Origin: Sipunculus nudus
Lineage: Eukaryota > Annelida > Sipuncula > Golfingiida > Sipunculidae
Assembly (NCBI GenBank): GCA_026874595.1
Contig: CM049306.1
Coordinates: 57,976,019-58,040,018 of the forward strand
Direction of reading: 5' to 3'
Length of the DNA stretch: 64,000 bases
The translations under genes were made by a program, and so were the position numbers. The notes beneath the pieces were generated by a model. It saw only the letters and a program-made list of their open reading frames with translations. It was not told the origin of the DNA and did no database searches. Shown here one piece after another: positions 12,581-22,450 of the stretch. The stretch's first letter is position 1. Each line of letters starts with the position of its first letter.

Positions 12581-13603
12581 ATTTTGGTAAATATGTTGCA
12601 ATGCAAAGCCCACTGTTTTATATAGATGCAACATCTAAGTCGAGCTCAAACAAAGTGATCAGGTGAAAGAACATTTAGTCTTAACAGGAGTCGTAAAATT
12701 TGTCCAACTAGAAAACAAGAACTATAAAAGCTGTCGTTGTGCAACCCAGCCTTTTTAACCTGAAGCAATGCCAAAGAAAGTTAAATGACCCAGGTACATT
12801 CAGATACTCATGCAGGCAATATATTTTTAAAAGTTTAGGGCCTCAATTATTGCAGTGGGGTGGGGGGGGGGGCAAGGCACGTGTCCCCTTAACTTAATTA
12901 GGGGTGGTGGTCATAGTACCTTTTGTCCTCTAACATTCTAGGAGAATAAAACACGTACTTTTGAAGTTTCGACATAATTCCTTCACACTTGTTATGGTTT
13001 CTTCAATAACACTTCAGTTAAGCATTCATATTTAAAACATTTAGGTTATGGTATGCGTCAGCTGCCACAGTAAATTGTCATGAATATTAGTCCGTGTTTT
13101 CTGAATGTCTATATCTAATGTAAAATAATGAAATATACAGAACTGGAAATTGAAAAAAATATTTTCGTAAAATGAAAACAATTTTTTTCTAATATATGAT
13201 GGGAGAGAAGATAATACTGATAGTTCTGGAGAGGGATATTGTCCTGATTGTCATATGGGAAGGGAAGGGTAATTGTCCAGGTGTCCTCATTCCGATCGGG
13301 GGGCGCTAGTTCTGTTGGTACCCCTTTGATTTGTCCCTCTCACATGTTCAAAGTAAACAAGCCCATGTTGAAATTCCCCTGCTATAGAATTAAAAAAAAA
13401 ACGAAAGGATGACACCCAATCCTTTTTAAGGAGAAAACCGTGGATGCGAAATTGTTTGTGGGCTATGGGTGGGATCGCGACGAAGTACAGTCAATTTCTG
13501 CTATGAATTCGCTCACATTTTGCTGTTGACAGGGAGCATCCTTGGTGAGTTTCCGACATCGTAAACCACTCCTATTTGAACCGTGTCAAAGCAGTTTCTT
13601 TAT
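12581..13603. other. Intergenic or intronic, no gene seen
   Basis: AT-rich sequence with a short G-run near 12855. No exon with convincing splice sites and no recognised repeat. Confidence 0.4.
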
Positions 13604-13804
13604 TTACGGAGAAAAAGAGCTTTGACTTTTTATCTTTTGAGAGGAAGGCGTGCCATAAAAAGCCCCGGCGCTGCGATGGGCAGATACACCAGTATTTACA
13701 GTGTCTCCGTTTACACGTATGTTGACACGGGTACCTGAAAAGACATAGTCTGAAAAATAGAGCCCCCAAAGGACCCCTGACACGAAGGGGACGTCAGACT
13801 CCTG
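13604..13804 (-). CDS. Possible exon (terminal or internal), unknown
   Basis: On the minus strand a very long pyrimidine tract ends in GGCTCAGCAG at 13811-13802, a strong acceptor. Downstream one frame is open to a TAA at 13604; another keeps frame to a possible CAG|GTACCC donor at 13735. If joined to the exon at 14326-14125 (phase 2) the second frame would be used. The apparent signal peptide seen when the frame is started at 13864 is simply the translated pyrimidine tract, so I do not call a secreted peptide. Confidence 0.3.
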   Translation of the reverse strand, partial: QESDVPFVSGVLWGLYFSDYVFSGTRVNIRVNGDTVNTGVSAHRSAGAFYGTPSSQKIKSQSSFSP

Positions 13805-14124
13805 CTGAGCCGTAATGATAAATTGACAAAGATTGAAAAAAAACACACAAAGCAGGTAGAACATATACTATACACAGGGAATTCCCTGATGTGCTATATT
13901 GTCGGAGGCTTTTCCTAAGCTGGGGAGATTGCTCAGGCTAAAGAAATTCAGTTTTCTGGGTAGCTGCCGACGGCGACGCAACAGGTTAGTGGTTTCTGTT
14001 GCCTCGCCGGCCAACCAAAGGGCTAACTGCAAGGGGTTATTGAACGATACGACCTGTTACTCTCAGAAATAAAATTGAATAAAAAATATTTACTCTGGTT
14101 TTCATATACCAATGTTCAACTTAC

Positions 14125-14326
14125 GTTGTAAGTTGTTGCCTGTAATAAAAAAATAACCATTCTGGAAAGCATGAAGCACCTGTAACATCAACAACTGATA
14201 GTATTTGTCCAGAGAGAATTGAAGCATTAACAGCCCCGGTAGACATCTTGTATTCGGTGGCAGTCTTGTATAATGCTTTAGGCCTGTGTACTATTATGTT
14301 CATATTTTCCTTGGTGCAAGATAGGG
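14125..14326 (-). CDS. Possible internal exon, unknown protein
   Basis: The acceptor is TTCTGTTCTCAG (ending 14327) and the donor AAC|GTAAGT (14125). The 202-bp exon enters in phase 1 and leaves in phase 2 with no stop; the 66 codons have a balanced composition with two cysteines. Both splice signals are strong, which is why it is listed although no domain is recognised. A second GT inside (ACAG|GTGCTT) would shorten it. The gene would continue toward lower coordinates. Confidence 0.35.
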
Positions 14327-14783
14327 CTGAGAACAGAACAGTAATGTTTTTCAGTGGTCAAATATACAATACACATAGATTTACTGAACATTAATCAATG
14401 GATATATGTTAAATCTCACAGTTGTGCATGGAGCAATTAACTGTAGGGGCAATCTATTGACTCCACATGGCGTCAGCCAGTAAAAAAGCAATTGTGGAGT
14501 CCATTCTTATGGACTATTGTCTTGGTAAAGAAACCAAACCTTTTCCCACATTGTAAATGCAGTGATTCTTATTCATATTGACCATTTTTCAACTGGGCTT
14601 GCATGTTTAACTTTCACTTTGATAGGATTCTCTTTAGACTCAAAAATGTGAGCACTTTCAAAGTCTGATATACCAAACTAGACATATCACATATATTTGA
14701 AGATAATCTGCACGAGAGAGTAAAACTGAAAAACAAAAGCTTATCTGGAGGTATTTATTTTCTGTAGCATGATTTTTTTTAGA

Positions 14784-14923
14784 AAATGAAACCTTAAACT
14801 ATTTTTGCACAAATTAAACGTTAAAATCCAGGAAAAACAGTTGGAGCAGAACAAAAGAAAAGGGTTTATTCTGCGCAAATATGTAACCTTTAATTTGTGC
14901 AAAAATAGTTTAAGGTTTCATTT
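14784..14923. repeat. Perfect 35-bp inverted repeat with 70-bp spacer
   Basis: The arms 14784-14818 and 14889-14923 are exact reverse complements (starting AAATGAAACCTTAAACTA). A transcript of either strand would fold into a long perfect hairpin. It could be a small foldback element or a recent inverted duplication. Confidence 0.9.
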
Positions 14924-17384
14924 CTGATGCTACGTGCGTGATTCATTGCTATTTTAGAACATGTATATTGCTTTCTTTATGTACATTAATGAATTTTTGT
15001 TGTTTTTTTATCCATCTTTTTATTTTTGAAACTGGTCATCTTCCACTGAACTAAATGTTGACAAATTACATGATTGTAATATAATCATGCTTAAATGACC
15101 ACCACAATGTTATAATTAGCGGCTTTCCTGTCCACGATGTTCAACACAAGGGTGTAAGTAAAAAAAAACCCACAACATTCACAATATGTTATTCTTTCTT
15201 TTTTTTTTAAATAAAATATTGATGTAGGTAACACTTTCACAATTGATGATTTAGCATTACTGTATGCCGGTTTAACGGTTATTTTTTCTGTTTGTTATGG
15301 CATCAGTACCGCGTTTTGTTTGAAATTATTTATTTGCATGACATTTTAAATAATTTTAAGAATTTCTGAAACGATCTTTACTTGTAGAATCACGTAACAA
15401 CAATATGCATATTTATTACATTCTACATATAATAAGTGAAAGAATAAAAACAAGAAATTTATAAGATATGAGCAAGCTTCGAACATGTATGTTTAAATGC
15501 ACAGGACCTGGATCATATGTAATAAAAAGGACTTCTCATATAGAAACAAAAATATTACAATAGTATTTAGTAAATTAATTATTTTTAAAATTATTTTCTT
15601 TTCTTCTGTTGTAGATCGAAATAAACCTGCAGTGTCCGTTACTATGTTTTAATATAAAACAACAAACTAAACAGAGGTAACAGACAGTTACATTTTTAAG
15701 ATTTAGCATGTACGAAACTTTTTTTTATAATACCGGGTATGTTTATTTCATGCGGAATTTCAATGTTCATTGCCAACAAAAGTGAAATTCTTCAATATGT
15801 TTGGATCCAAAGTACTTCTCAGTTTAAATGTGAGTTTTCTCCACTGCACACCGCTTTTTCTACATTTCGAAAACAAGAATCGAAAGAATTGATCCATGCC
15901 CTTAAACATGTCCGCCTCGTACAATAAACGGAAGCACCAGATTTATCTGGCACTGCCACAAATTGTGCACGCAACCTTTCATCTGGATAATGTATATAGG
16001 TCTCCATTAAATCGCAGCCGAATATATCATGCGGCCTAAACGTGTTTTACTAAGCACCGAGCTAATTCTATTATTTAGTCAAATTTTAATTATTCAGAGA
16101 TGACAGCGGATCCGACCCTTATACGTGAAATTTATTTTAAAAAATTAACAGGTAAACAGATATACGCACAAACACTGAAACATGAACGGTCGCATTGATC
16201 CTCAAATACCTATGTGCCAAATTTAATTATCGAATAGCAATGTAAAGTTCTCATTACTCCAGAAGAATCTGTTTGATGCGACATTGTGAACGATTTATTC
16301 ATAACACATTTTGTAGCTCCTTCGTATAAAAGAAACGTTATTTGGATAATTTGAAAAAAAACCCCTGATTATCAACACGATTAGGACGGTTATTATCAAT
16401 TTCATATAAGTAAAAAATTAAATGAATGTCATCAGCTATGTTGAAATATCACGATGTGATATCTAAAGCAACAACGCAAGCTTAACGCTATTACAAAAAT
16501 CGTAGCGCACTATAAAAAAGTTTAACACTTCTCTGTTATTCCATAAAAAATTATCAATACTTATGAAGAAGCAACAAAGAATTTATCAAACTGGTTACAA
16601 AAAAGTAGACTGACTTACCCGTATCAAAGTTGGAATAATTAAAATATTTTGTAATCACTGTTGAATGGCCGACTGGCAGAAAGTGGGTGCTCAGAGCAGC
16701 AGTCGAGCACAGCCCTGCTGCAGAGCTCAACAAATCGATCATCCCAGCTTCGTATTGCAAATAATTTTGGTACCTCTCCAACTAACCGTGTCCCTGCTGT
16801 AACCTCTCATGCATGTTTTATACCGACAGAGTTTAATTAAGTCTTTCATCATTCTTATGAGAACCCGTAACATCCAGTCTGAGTTTGTGGCCAGCAGGCG
16901 CTCCGGTACCACTGGCACCCTTTTGTTCCTGACACAGAACACAAGCTTCCAGACCCAAGACCCATGAATTCATTTAGACCAAATGACCATTGACTCGTTA
17001 ACGTGTCAGGTCTTTTTCGTAGGCTTAACATTCCAAAAGGGCATTCAGGGCTGGCGTTGTTGTCTGCGCCGGAGTTTGTCTTTATTCATCATAATTCATC
17101 ATTCAATACAACGTGGCGGTGTTTAAACTTACTACTTGTCACTAGTGGAGGATGACAGCAGCACTGGCAAGCTGCTATCAGTTTAAACGCAGCCATCCCA
17201 GTTAATAAAGAAGGCCTAATATCATTGGTGTATTTCCTGGGATGGGGCCGTGATGACAGATGGACTGTACAGTCGTTCACTGAATCTTTAAATATAAGCC
17301 ACTGATTCCTGTTTTTAAGCAGTAATATATCATATTGATATATGATCACTGACCTTCGAGCCTTTCTTTTTAACACGGACACAC

Positions 17385-17385
<1 letters not shown>
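14924..17385. other. AT-rich stretch, no gene seen
   Basis: Low-complexity A/T runs and short frames only. A TATAAAA (minus, 16822-16816) with a nearby ATG and GTAAGT donor was examined and not accepted. Confidence 0.4.

Positions 17386-17419
<34 letters not shown>
17386..17419. repeat. (TA)n microsatellite
   Basis: An alternating TA run directly 3' (on the minus strand) of the hammerhead motifs. Short TA tracts beside such motifs fit retroelement ends. Confidence 0.95.
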
Positions 17420-17423
<4 letters not shown>

Positions 17424-17446
17424 TCTGAAGAAAAAGAACACTGTAA

Positions 17447-17494
17447 ATTCACAACAGTCTGTTTCACGGGATGTGACCCGATCATCAGGTGAAT
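17447..17494 (-). ncRNA. Hammerhead ribozyme motif 1 (type I, short stem III)
   Basis: On the minus strand the order is: stem I 5' ATTCAC; core CTGATGA; stem II arms CGGG and CCCG with a 6-nt loop; core GAA; stem III ACA-GAC-TGT; T at the cleavage position; stem I 3' GTGAAT. Stem I is a perfect 6 bp and stem III only 3 bp with a 3-nt loop. This is the minimal type I architecture known from Penelope-like elements and retrozymes. Predicted self-cleavage lies between 17453 and 17452. One caveat: the bases flanking stem II next to the core are U and U rather than a standard pair. Confidence 0.75.
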
Positions 17495-17510
17495 GTGGTT
17501 ATATATATAC

Positions 17511-17769
17511 ATATTATCACGTACCTCACAGAACGTGCTACCGTCGGTTTCACGCCTTTGGCGATCGTCAGGCGGACTGACCCGTGAGTGGTTTCGTGTG
17601 GTGAAACGGGTCGTTGTCATTGTCTGGTGGTTTTGCCTGGTGTTTTTTTCAGTCAGGCTCCAGTGCCTGCATTTACAGATTTGTTCGGATCTTTTGAGTG
17701 ATTTCCTATTAAATATTAATGTGCTTTTTCCTCAGACGGTAGCAGGTTCTCTGAAGTACGTGATAATAT
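17511..17769. repeat. Inverted relic copy of the hammerhead 3' flank
   Basis: Positions 17547-17511 (minus) and 17733-17769 (plus) match at 33 of 37 positions, including a perfect 14-mer GTACGTGATAATAT. The plus-strand copy keeps the ACGGTAGCA cleavage-side sequence but its upstream core is lost, so it is a decayed, inverted second copy. Confidence 0.75.
17525..17588 (-). ncRNA. Hammerhead ribozyme motif 2 (type I)
   Basis: On the minus strand: core CTGACGA; stem II CGCC-AAA-GGCG; core GAA; stem III ACC-GAC-GGT; A at the cleavage position (17539/17538). Stem I is a 2-bp GC/GC next to the core, an internal loop, then CTCAC paired with GTGAG. Compared with motif 1, stems II and III differ in sequence on both arms yet stay paired, which argues for selected structure rather than chance. 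The two predicted cleavage sites are 86 nt apart. Confidence 0.7.
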
Positions 17770-17844
17770 ATTCTGCTCTGCAGGAATTATGCATAGAGCA
17801 CTTTCTGATATTCCTCAATATGCTCGCAATTTTAGTTAACTTTG

Positions 17845-17848
<4 letters not shown>

Positions 17849-17906
<58 letters not shown>
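17849..17906. repeat. (TA)n microsatellite
   Basis: A long TA run close to the inverted hammerhead relic on the plus strand, mirroring the TA run beside the intact motifs. Confidence 0.95.
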
Positions 17907-17909
<3 letters not shown>

Positions 17910-18953
17910 ATGTTTATACAATGGGGGCTTTTAAATGAAAATGAGCAAACTTATTATTCCATAATATCTGACATACCACATAGACGCCTGTTTACATCTG
18001 AGAATATTTGTTTATTGAAAAAAATATACATTATCTGATGGTATCCTTGTTAGTCACAAGTAGTTATATGCTTCTGTGTTTGAATCCTTATTATAATGTA
18101 AACGGGTGAATCTCACTTCATTTAGTTATTACATCAAGGGGGGGGGGTCCAGGCGATCAGTTAAAGGGGTTTAAACAAATTTTTACAGCCTAGATACTTC
18201 AATTTTTCGGGCCTGAGGACCTTTTCCAGGTTATCTCGTTAGTCTTACTGGGTCAGACCCCATTTCCCCCCTCTTTCCTAATTCCTGATACTTCCCTGAA
18301 CCAAAATTTCGGAAAAAAAGCGCTTCCTGCTGATAATATTACACAGCTAGAATCTATATAAGACTCCTGTGGTGTGATGCGCAGGTCACTTTTAATACCT
18401 TATCCATAAACATTATATAGAAGCTGCTTTTCATAGATTATTGGATCATAGTTACTCAGTTTATATGCACGTGACAAACAGCAGACCATCACAAGTGCAA
18501 AACAAGCGACTAACTTGGGCCCTCTTAACATATGGGTACAGTGGGCAATAACAAATTGCCCCCGCCAGGAGAGTATGCGTCCATCTACGTTCGTATGTGT
18601 ATTTGTCTATGTTTGTGTCTTTGTTCACACTTGACCACGCAGTCTTGAACGGAAACTCATGAAATTTTCAGGGAATTTCTGGAATGGGCGAATGAAGAAT
18701 CGATTACGTTTGGGTGTGGATTCGGAACATATTCCATATTCAGGAACGCCACCAAAGAATATACACAAATGTACAGTCATTTATGCATAAATGAACTTCG
18801 GAATATGGTTAAGTGAGAGCAAACATGGTTTTGGGAGCGTCCCACAAGGGGGACCACCACGTGGCGGAGGCTTGCATTCCTTAGAATTGTTTTTGAGACG
18901 AAGAAATAATCTCGCATTATTAAAGAACTCACTATGCAACTGTGTAGGGTAGG

Positions 18954-19026
18954 ACGTGGCCTAGTGGTTAATGCGTCGGACTTTGGCACTGATGGTTCCT
19001 GGCTCTAACTCCGTCGGTGTCTCAGT
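18954..19026 (+). mobile_element. tRNA-derived SINE head
   Basis: GTGGCCTAGTGGTTAATGCG is an A-box-like tRNA 5' half, followed after an anticodon-like region by GGTTCCTGGCTCTAACTCC in the B-box position. The tRNA arms do not pair well enough for a functional tRNA, and animal SINEs commonly carry this sequence type. The 3' body and tail are not delimited. Confidence 0.5.
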
Positions 19027-22000
19027 GGAATCAAGATGAAATCTTGATAGAACCTCAGAGTATGTCCCAATGACAGGTAATGACTTCTGGATTATTCCTA
19101 ACCCCGTTTATACAAAAATCCAGAGGGCTAATAATAACAAATCATTCTCATCGTATATGGACACTTTTATCCTCATTCAATAGACAGGGCCACTATCAGG
19201 CCATTGGCCTTAACAAAAATAATACAAATCCTAGGAATGGAGTCTATGCTTTTTGCCGAGTTACTCAAGGCTGTGAGGGCGCCTTTGAAGATTTTTTAAA
19301 CTGGAAGAATCCCATTCTACGATAAAATGACGAGATGAGAGTGTTTAGTATTACTTATAAAGAAAACGTATTTAAAAAAAGCAAACAGAGCAAAGAGTGT
19401 GTTTGGCTAACGTCTTTCACACAGACCTCGATGATGGTGACTAAATGAAATGTTGCACCTCCAGCACTTACGGATCATCATGGATTATGTTGCTCTCTAC
19501 ATGATTCGTACAGAAAAAATAGTTGAAGACAACTTGAGAAAGAGTAAGCTTTCGAAACCGAACGTCACAACAGCGTTGAAATTGCTTTCCTTAAGGTTGA
19601 TGGAAAACGATATCATGAAGACCATTAACTTAAACCCGTTCCAAAAACAATTTTCTGAAGACAAATTTCACAAACATTTATTATACTAAATACTTTATTT
19701 GGAGTGTTTTTTTTTACCTAATGCTATCAAAACCGATATACCATTATTAAACGAGATATTTTGAACCTGTTTTCGTATTTTTCCAATGCTACTGTGAATA
19801 GTGCAATTGACGGGTTTTCCCGAGGTTTCGATGTAGTTTTTCAGATATTCCTCGACGCTATCCGCTTGAAGGATTGATGTAAATATTATGTTAACCCCGA
19901 GGTATCCCCGTTTTATCACAAAGTCAAGGTTTTGCCCCCTCCTTCTCCGAAGTTATGATGTCTTCAGATGCTTCTCCATGTTTCGTCTACACGTTACATC
20001 GGTGCCTCCTGCCGATGTTTTCCGACTGATCACGTTGTTCCTTCGTTCTTTCTTGTTCTTGTAGTGTTACAAATATTGGCGTGGTTACACAATCTGATGT
20101 ATGACGCGTTCGGGCTCAGAAATTTAAACTTTTCACTTTATTATGTCAAGGAACCAGAGACCAGAAGCAGAAGGAAAATGGAAGTTTTGGAGTCTATCAG
20201 GTCCTCCCAATCCCTGCTTGCATCAGCTGGATATACTGGCCAAAAAAAAGTTTGGACAGTCCTGTACCAAACATCGTTTCAGTACGTTTTCTTTTTCTGC
20301 CCTGCCTGCTCCAATCACTCTCAACTTTATCCAAAAGCTTTAGAAAACCCAGGCGCCACTGGTAATTCTGTTAAACTTCATTTGGGAAGTCATAATTCAT
20401 AAAACTTGAGAAATGTCTACACATTTGTTGAAAAAATGTTGATATGAAATTATTTTTGAACTTGAAAAATGCACGCCACGTCAATATTTGGTTGATTATT
20501 TTTAAGTCATCGATGTGACGTCTATCAGGTGGCATCAGACGGGTGGGACTTAAAATGTTAATTATCCAGAAAGTTTATTTATTACTCGTTCCTTTTTACA
20601 CCCACCCTGTCACAAAAAAAAAGGAGTCATTGACAATTAAGTTCATCATGCAGAAAAAATAAAATGAATTACATGTTTACCCTGAGCGAACCAACACATT
20701 CTTCAATCACCGACTGTCTGACAATTGGAGCCTTGAATGATACCTGGTAACATATACATGAATTTACATCTAGTTATAATAACTAATACGAGGGACCCTG
20801 CATGACTCCGATGGTTGCTTTGGGTATGTAGGGATGGAAAAAAACCCGAAGAACCGGAGAAAACCACCGACACTATCACAACCCACTCCGGGGATCGGAC
20901 CCGTTGGGGAGATAGCCGAGCTGGTTACACCCCGGCTGGCCAGAACACAGCTTTAGCACTGCTTATCTTCATATGCTGGGCCCTGTTTATTGGCCCTTAC
21001 TTAGTACAAGCTAGAGTGACCAAGTGACCTAAACAGTACTTGTAGTCCTGGGACTATAAGACCCGCCTTCTTCTAAGTTTAGAGCTTACAGACATGACAT
21101 TTGATATAAAAATCACATTTTTATAGATGAAAAAATACGAAGAGGAGCAAGTAAAAGGAAGGGAACAAAACTGCAGCATGGCGTTGATTCAAGTTTTAAA
21201 CTGTCACTTGCATTCACATTTCGGGCAGTCATGTATGACAAAACAATTCTTCCAAAACATTTTTTGGCCATTTTCTCAAAACAGTATTTCAGTGGATTAA
21301 ACCACCTTCAGATGGGCATTTCTCACACACTTCCAAGCATAAAGCTATCAAATTTTGCACGTATGCTTGAAAAAAATTGATCTAAAATGCGTTTTCTTTA
21401 TTCGATATCTTATTTTCAAAAGCAATTGCAGGCCAATTAAAACAAAGATCACTTTGTTAATTTGACAAAGAATTTTAAAATTTTAAGTTTTATTAAAATT
21501 AAAATTTAAGTTAACGGAAATATGGTAGATATGTAATCAAAAACACCTGGAGATCTTGTATATTTTAAGATGCATACTTAAATGACGTTAAATGCATACA
21601 TCCAGCCAAATGTGAGATACATATCACTTTTGCAAAGTTTGACATGCAAAATTTGACATTTATGAAATCTACACGTTTTGTTTTGGTTGTTCACACGACG
21701 TCTGCAACCTGGAAAGCGCAACAAAACGCCACCAGAGGTCGCTATCGCTACCCTTCGAGCACTGGGAACATCTCGCCCTCGCGAGATACTCGATATTTGG
21801 CTTGGATATATCTAATCTATCTATGGCCCTAGAATATGCCAACAGCATAGGTATTTTCTGCGCCGGAAGTACGGCTAACAAAAACCACGGTAAATAATCC
21901 CTGATTAACTTCATCCCGAAGCACTGATCAGTTGAACATGCATTTACAAAAATTGTTAAAATTCTTTTTACAAGCGTTATTTTAAGACATTTCAATTTTC

Positions 22001-22419
22001 CGCACTGCGTTTTCAGGTATGCCATGGCAACAAAGCGAAGAGTGAAACAGCACAAGGGTAATGTTCACACAAGAATGCAAACCAGCTGGAGTCAACTTTA
22101 TCCTCATGCAGCAAAACTAGACGTAGGCCTAACTACCGCAATGCAAAAAAATACATGAAGTACAAGAAATCTACGAGTCTTTCGCCATATATTCCTTAAA
22201 CATAATCAATAATATCAATCAAATGCAAAGCGTGTCTCTTAAAATGTTGGTTTGTATCTAATCAACCCAAGACTCGGCCTTGACCTTCTCTGTCGGACTA
22301 CTTTCATGGGCAATAATTGCAAATATGGCTGTGCCCTTGATTCATCCGAGGTTCGAATAAGAGTTTGATTTAGTTACATAAATCCAGGAGCGTCAATAGT
22401 ACAGGGGGAAGGGGTATAT

Positions 22420-22450
<31 letters not shown>

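Noticed and set aside
13604-13864. Small secreted peptide with a strong signal sequence (minus)
   Set aside because: The signal sequence is the translated polypyrimidine tract of a splice acceptor; only the part after 13804 may be coding.
16600-16822. TATAAAA, ATG and GTAAGT donor in order on the minus strand
   Set aside because: The encoded 42 residues match nothing recognisable and no second exon is seen; chance is likely in AT-rich DNA.
17493-18038. 181-codon plus-strand frame
   Set aside because: It runs antisense through the hammerhead motifs and through a long (TA)n tract; composition is not protein-like.
19450-19919. Two convergent frames of about 75-79 codons
   Set aside because: No domain, no paired splice sites, no repeat evidence.
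20815-21027. 70-codon frame in a GC-richer block
   Set aside because: It looks like a fragment of a dispersed repeat (AACCCGAAGAACCGGAG type) rather than a gene; I could not assign the family.
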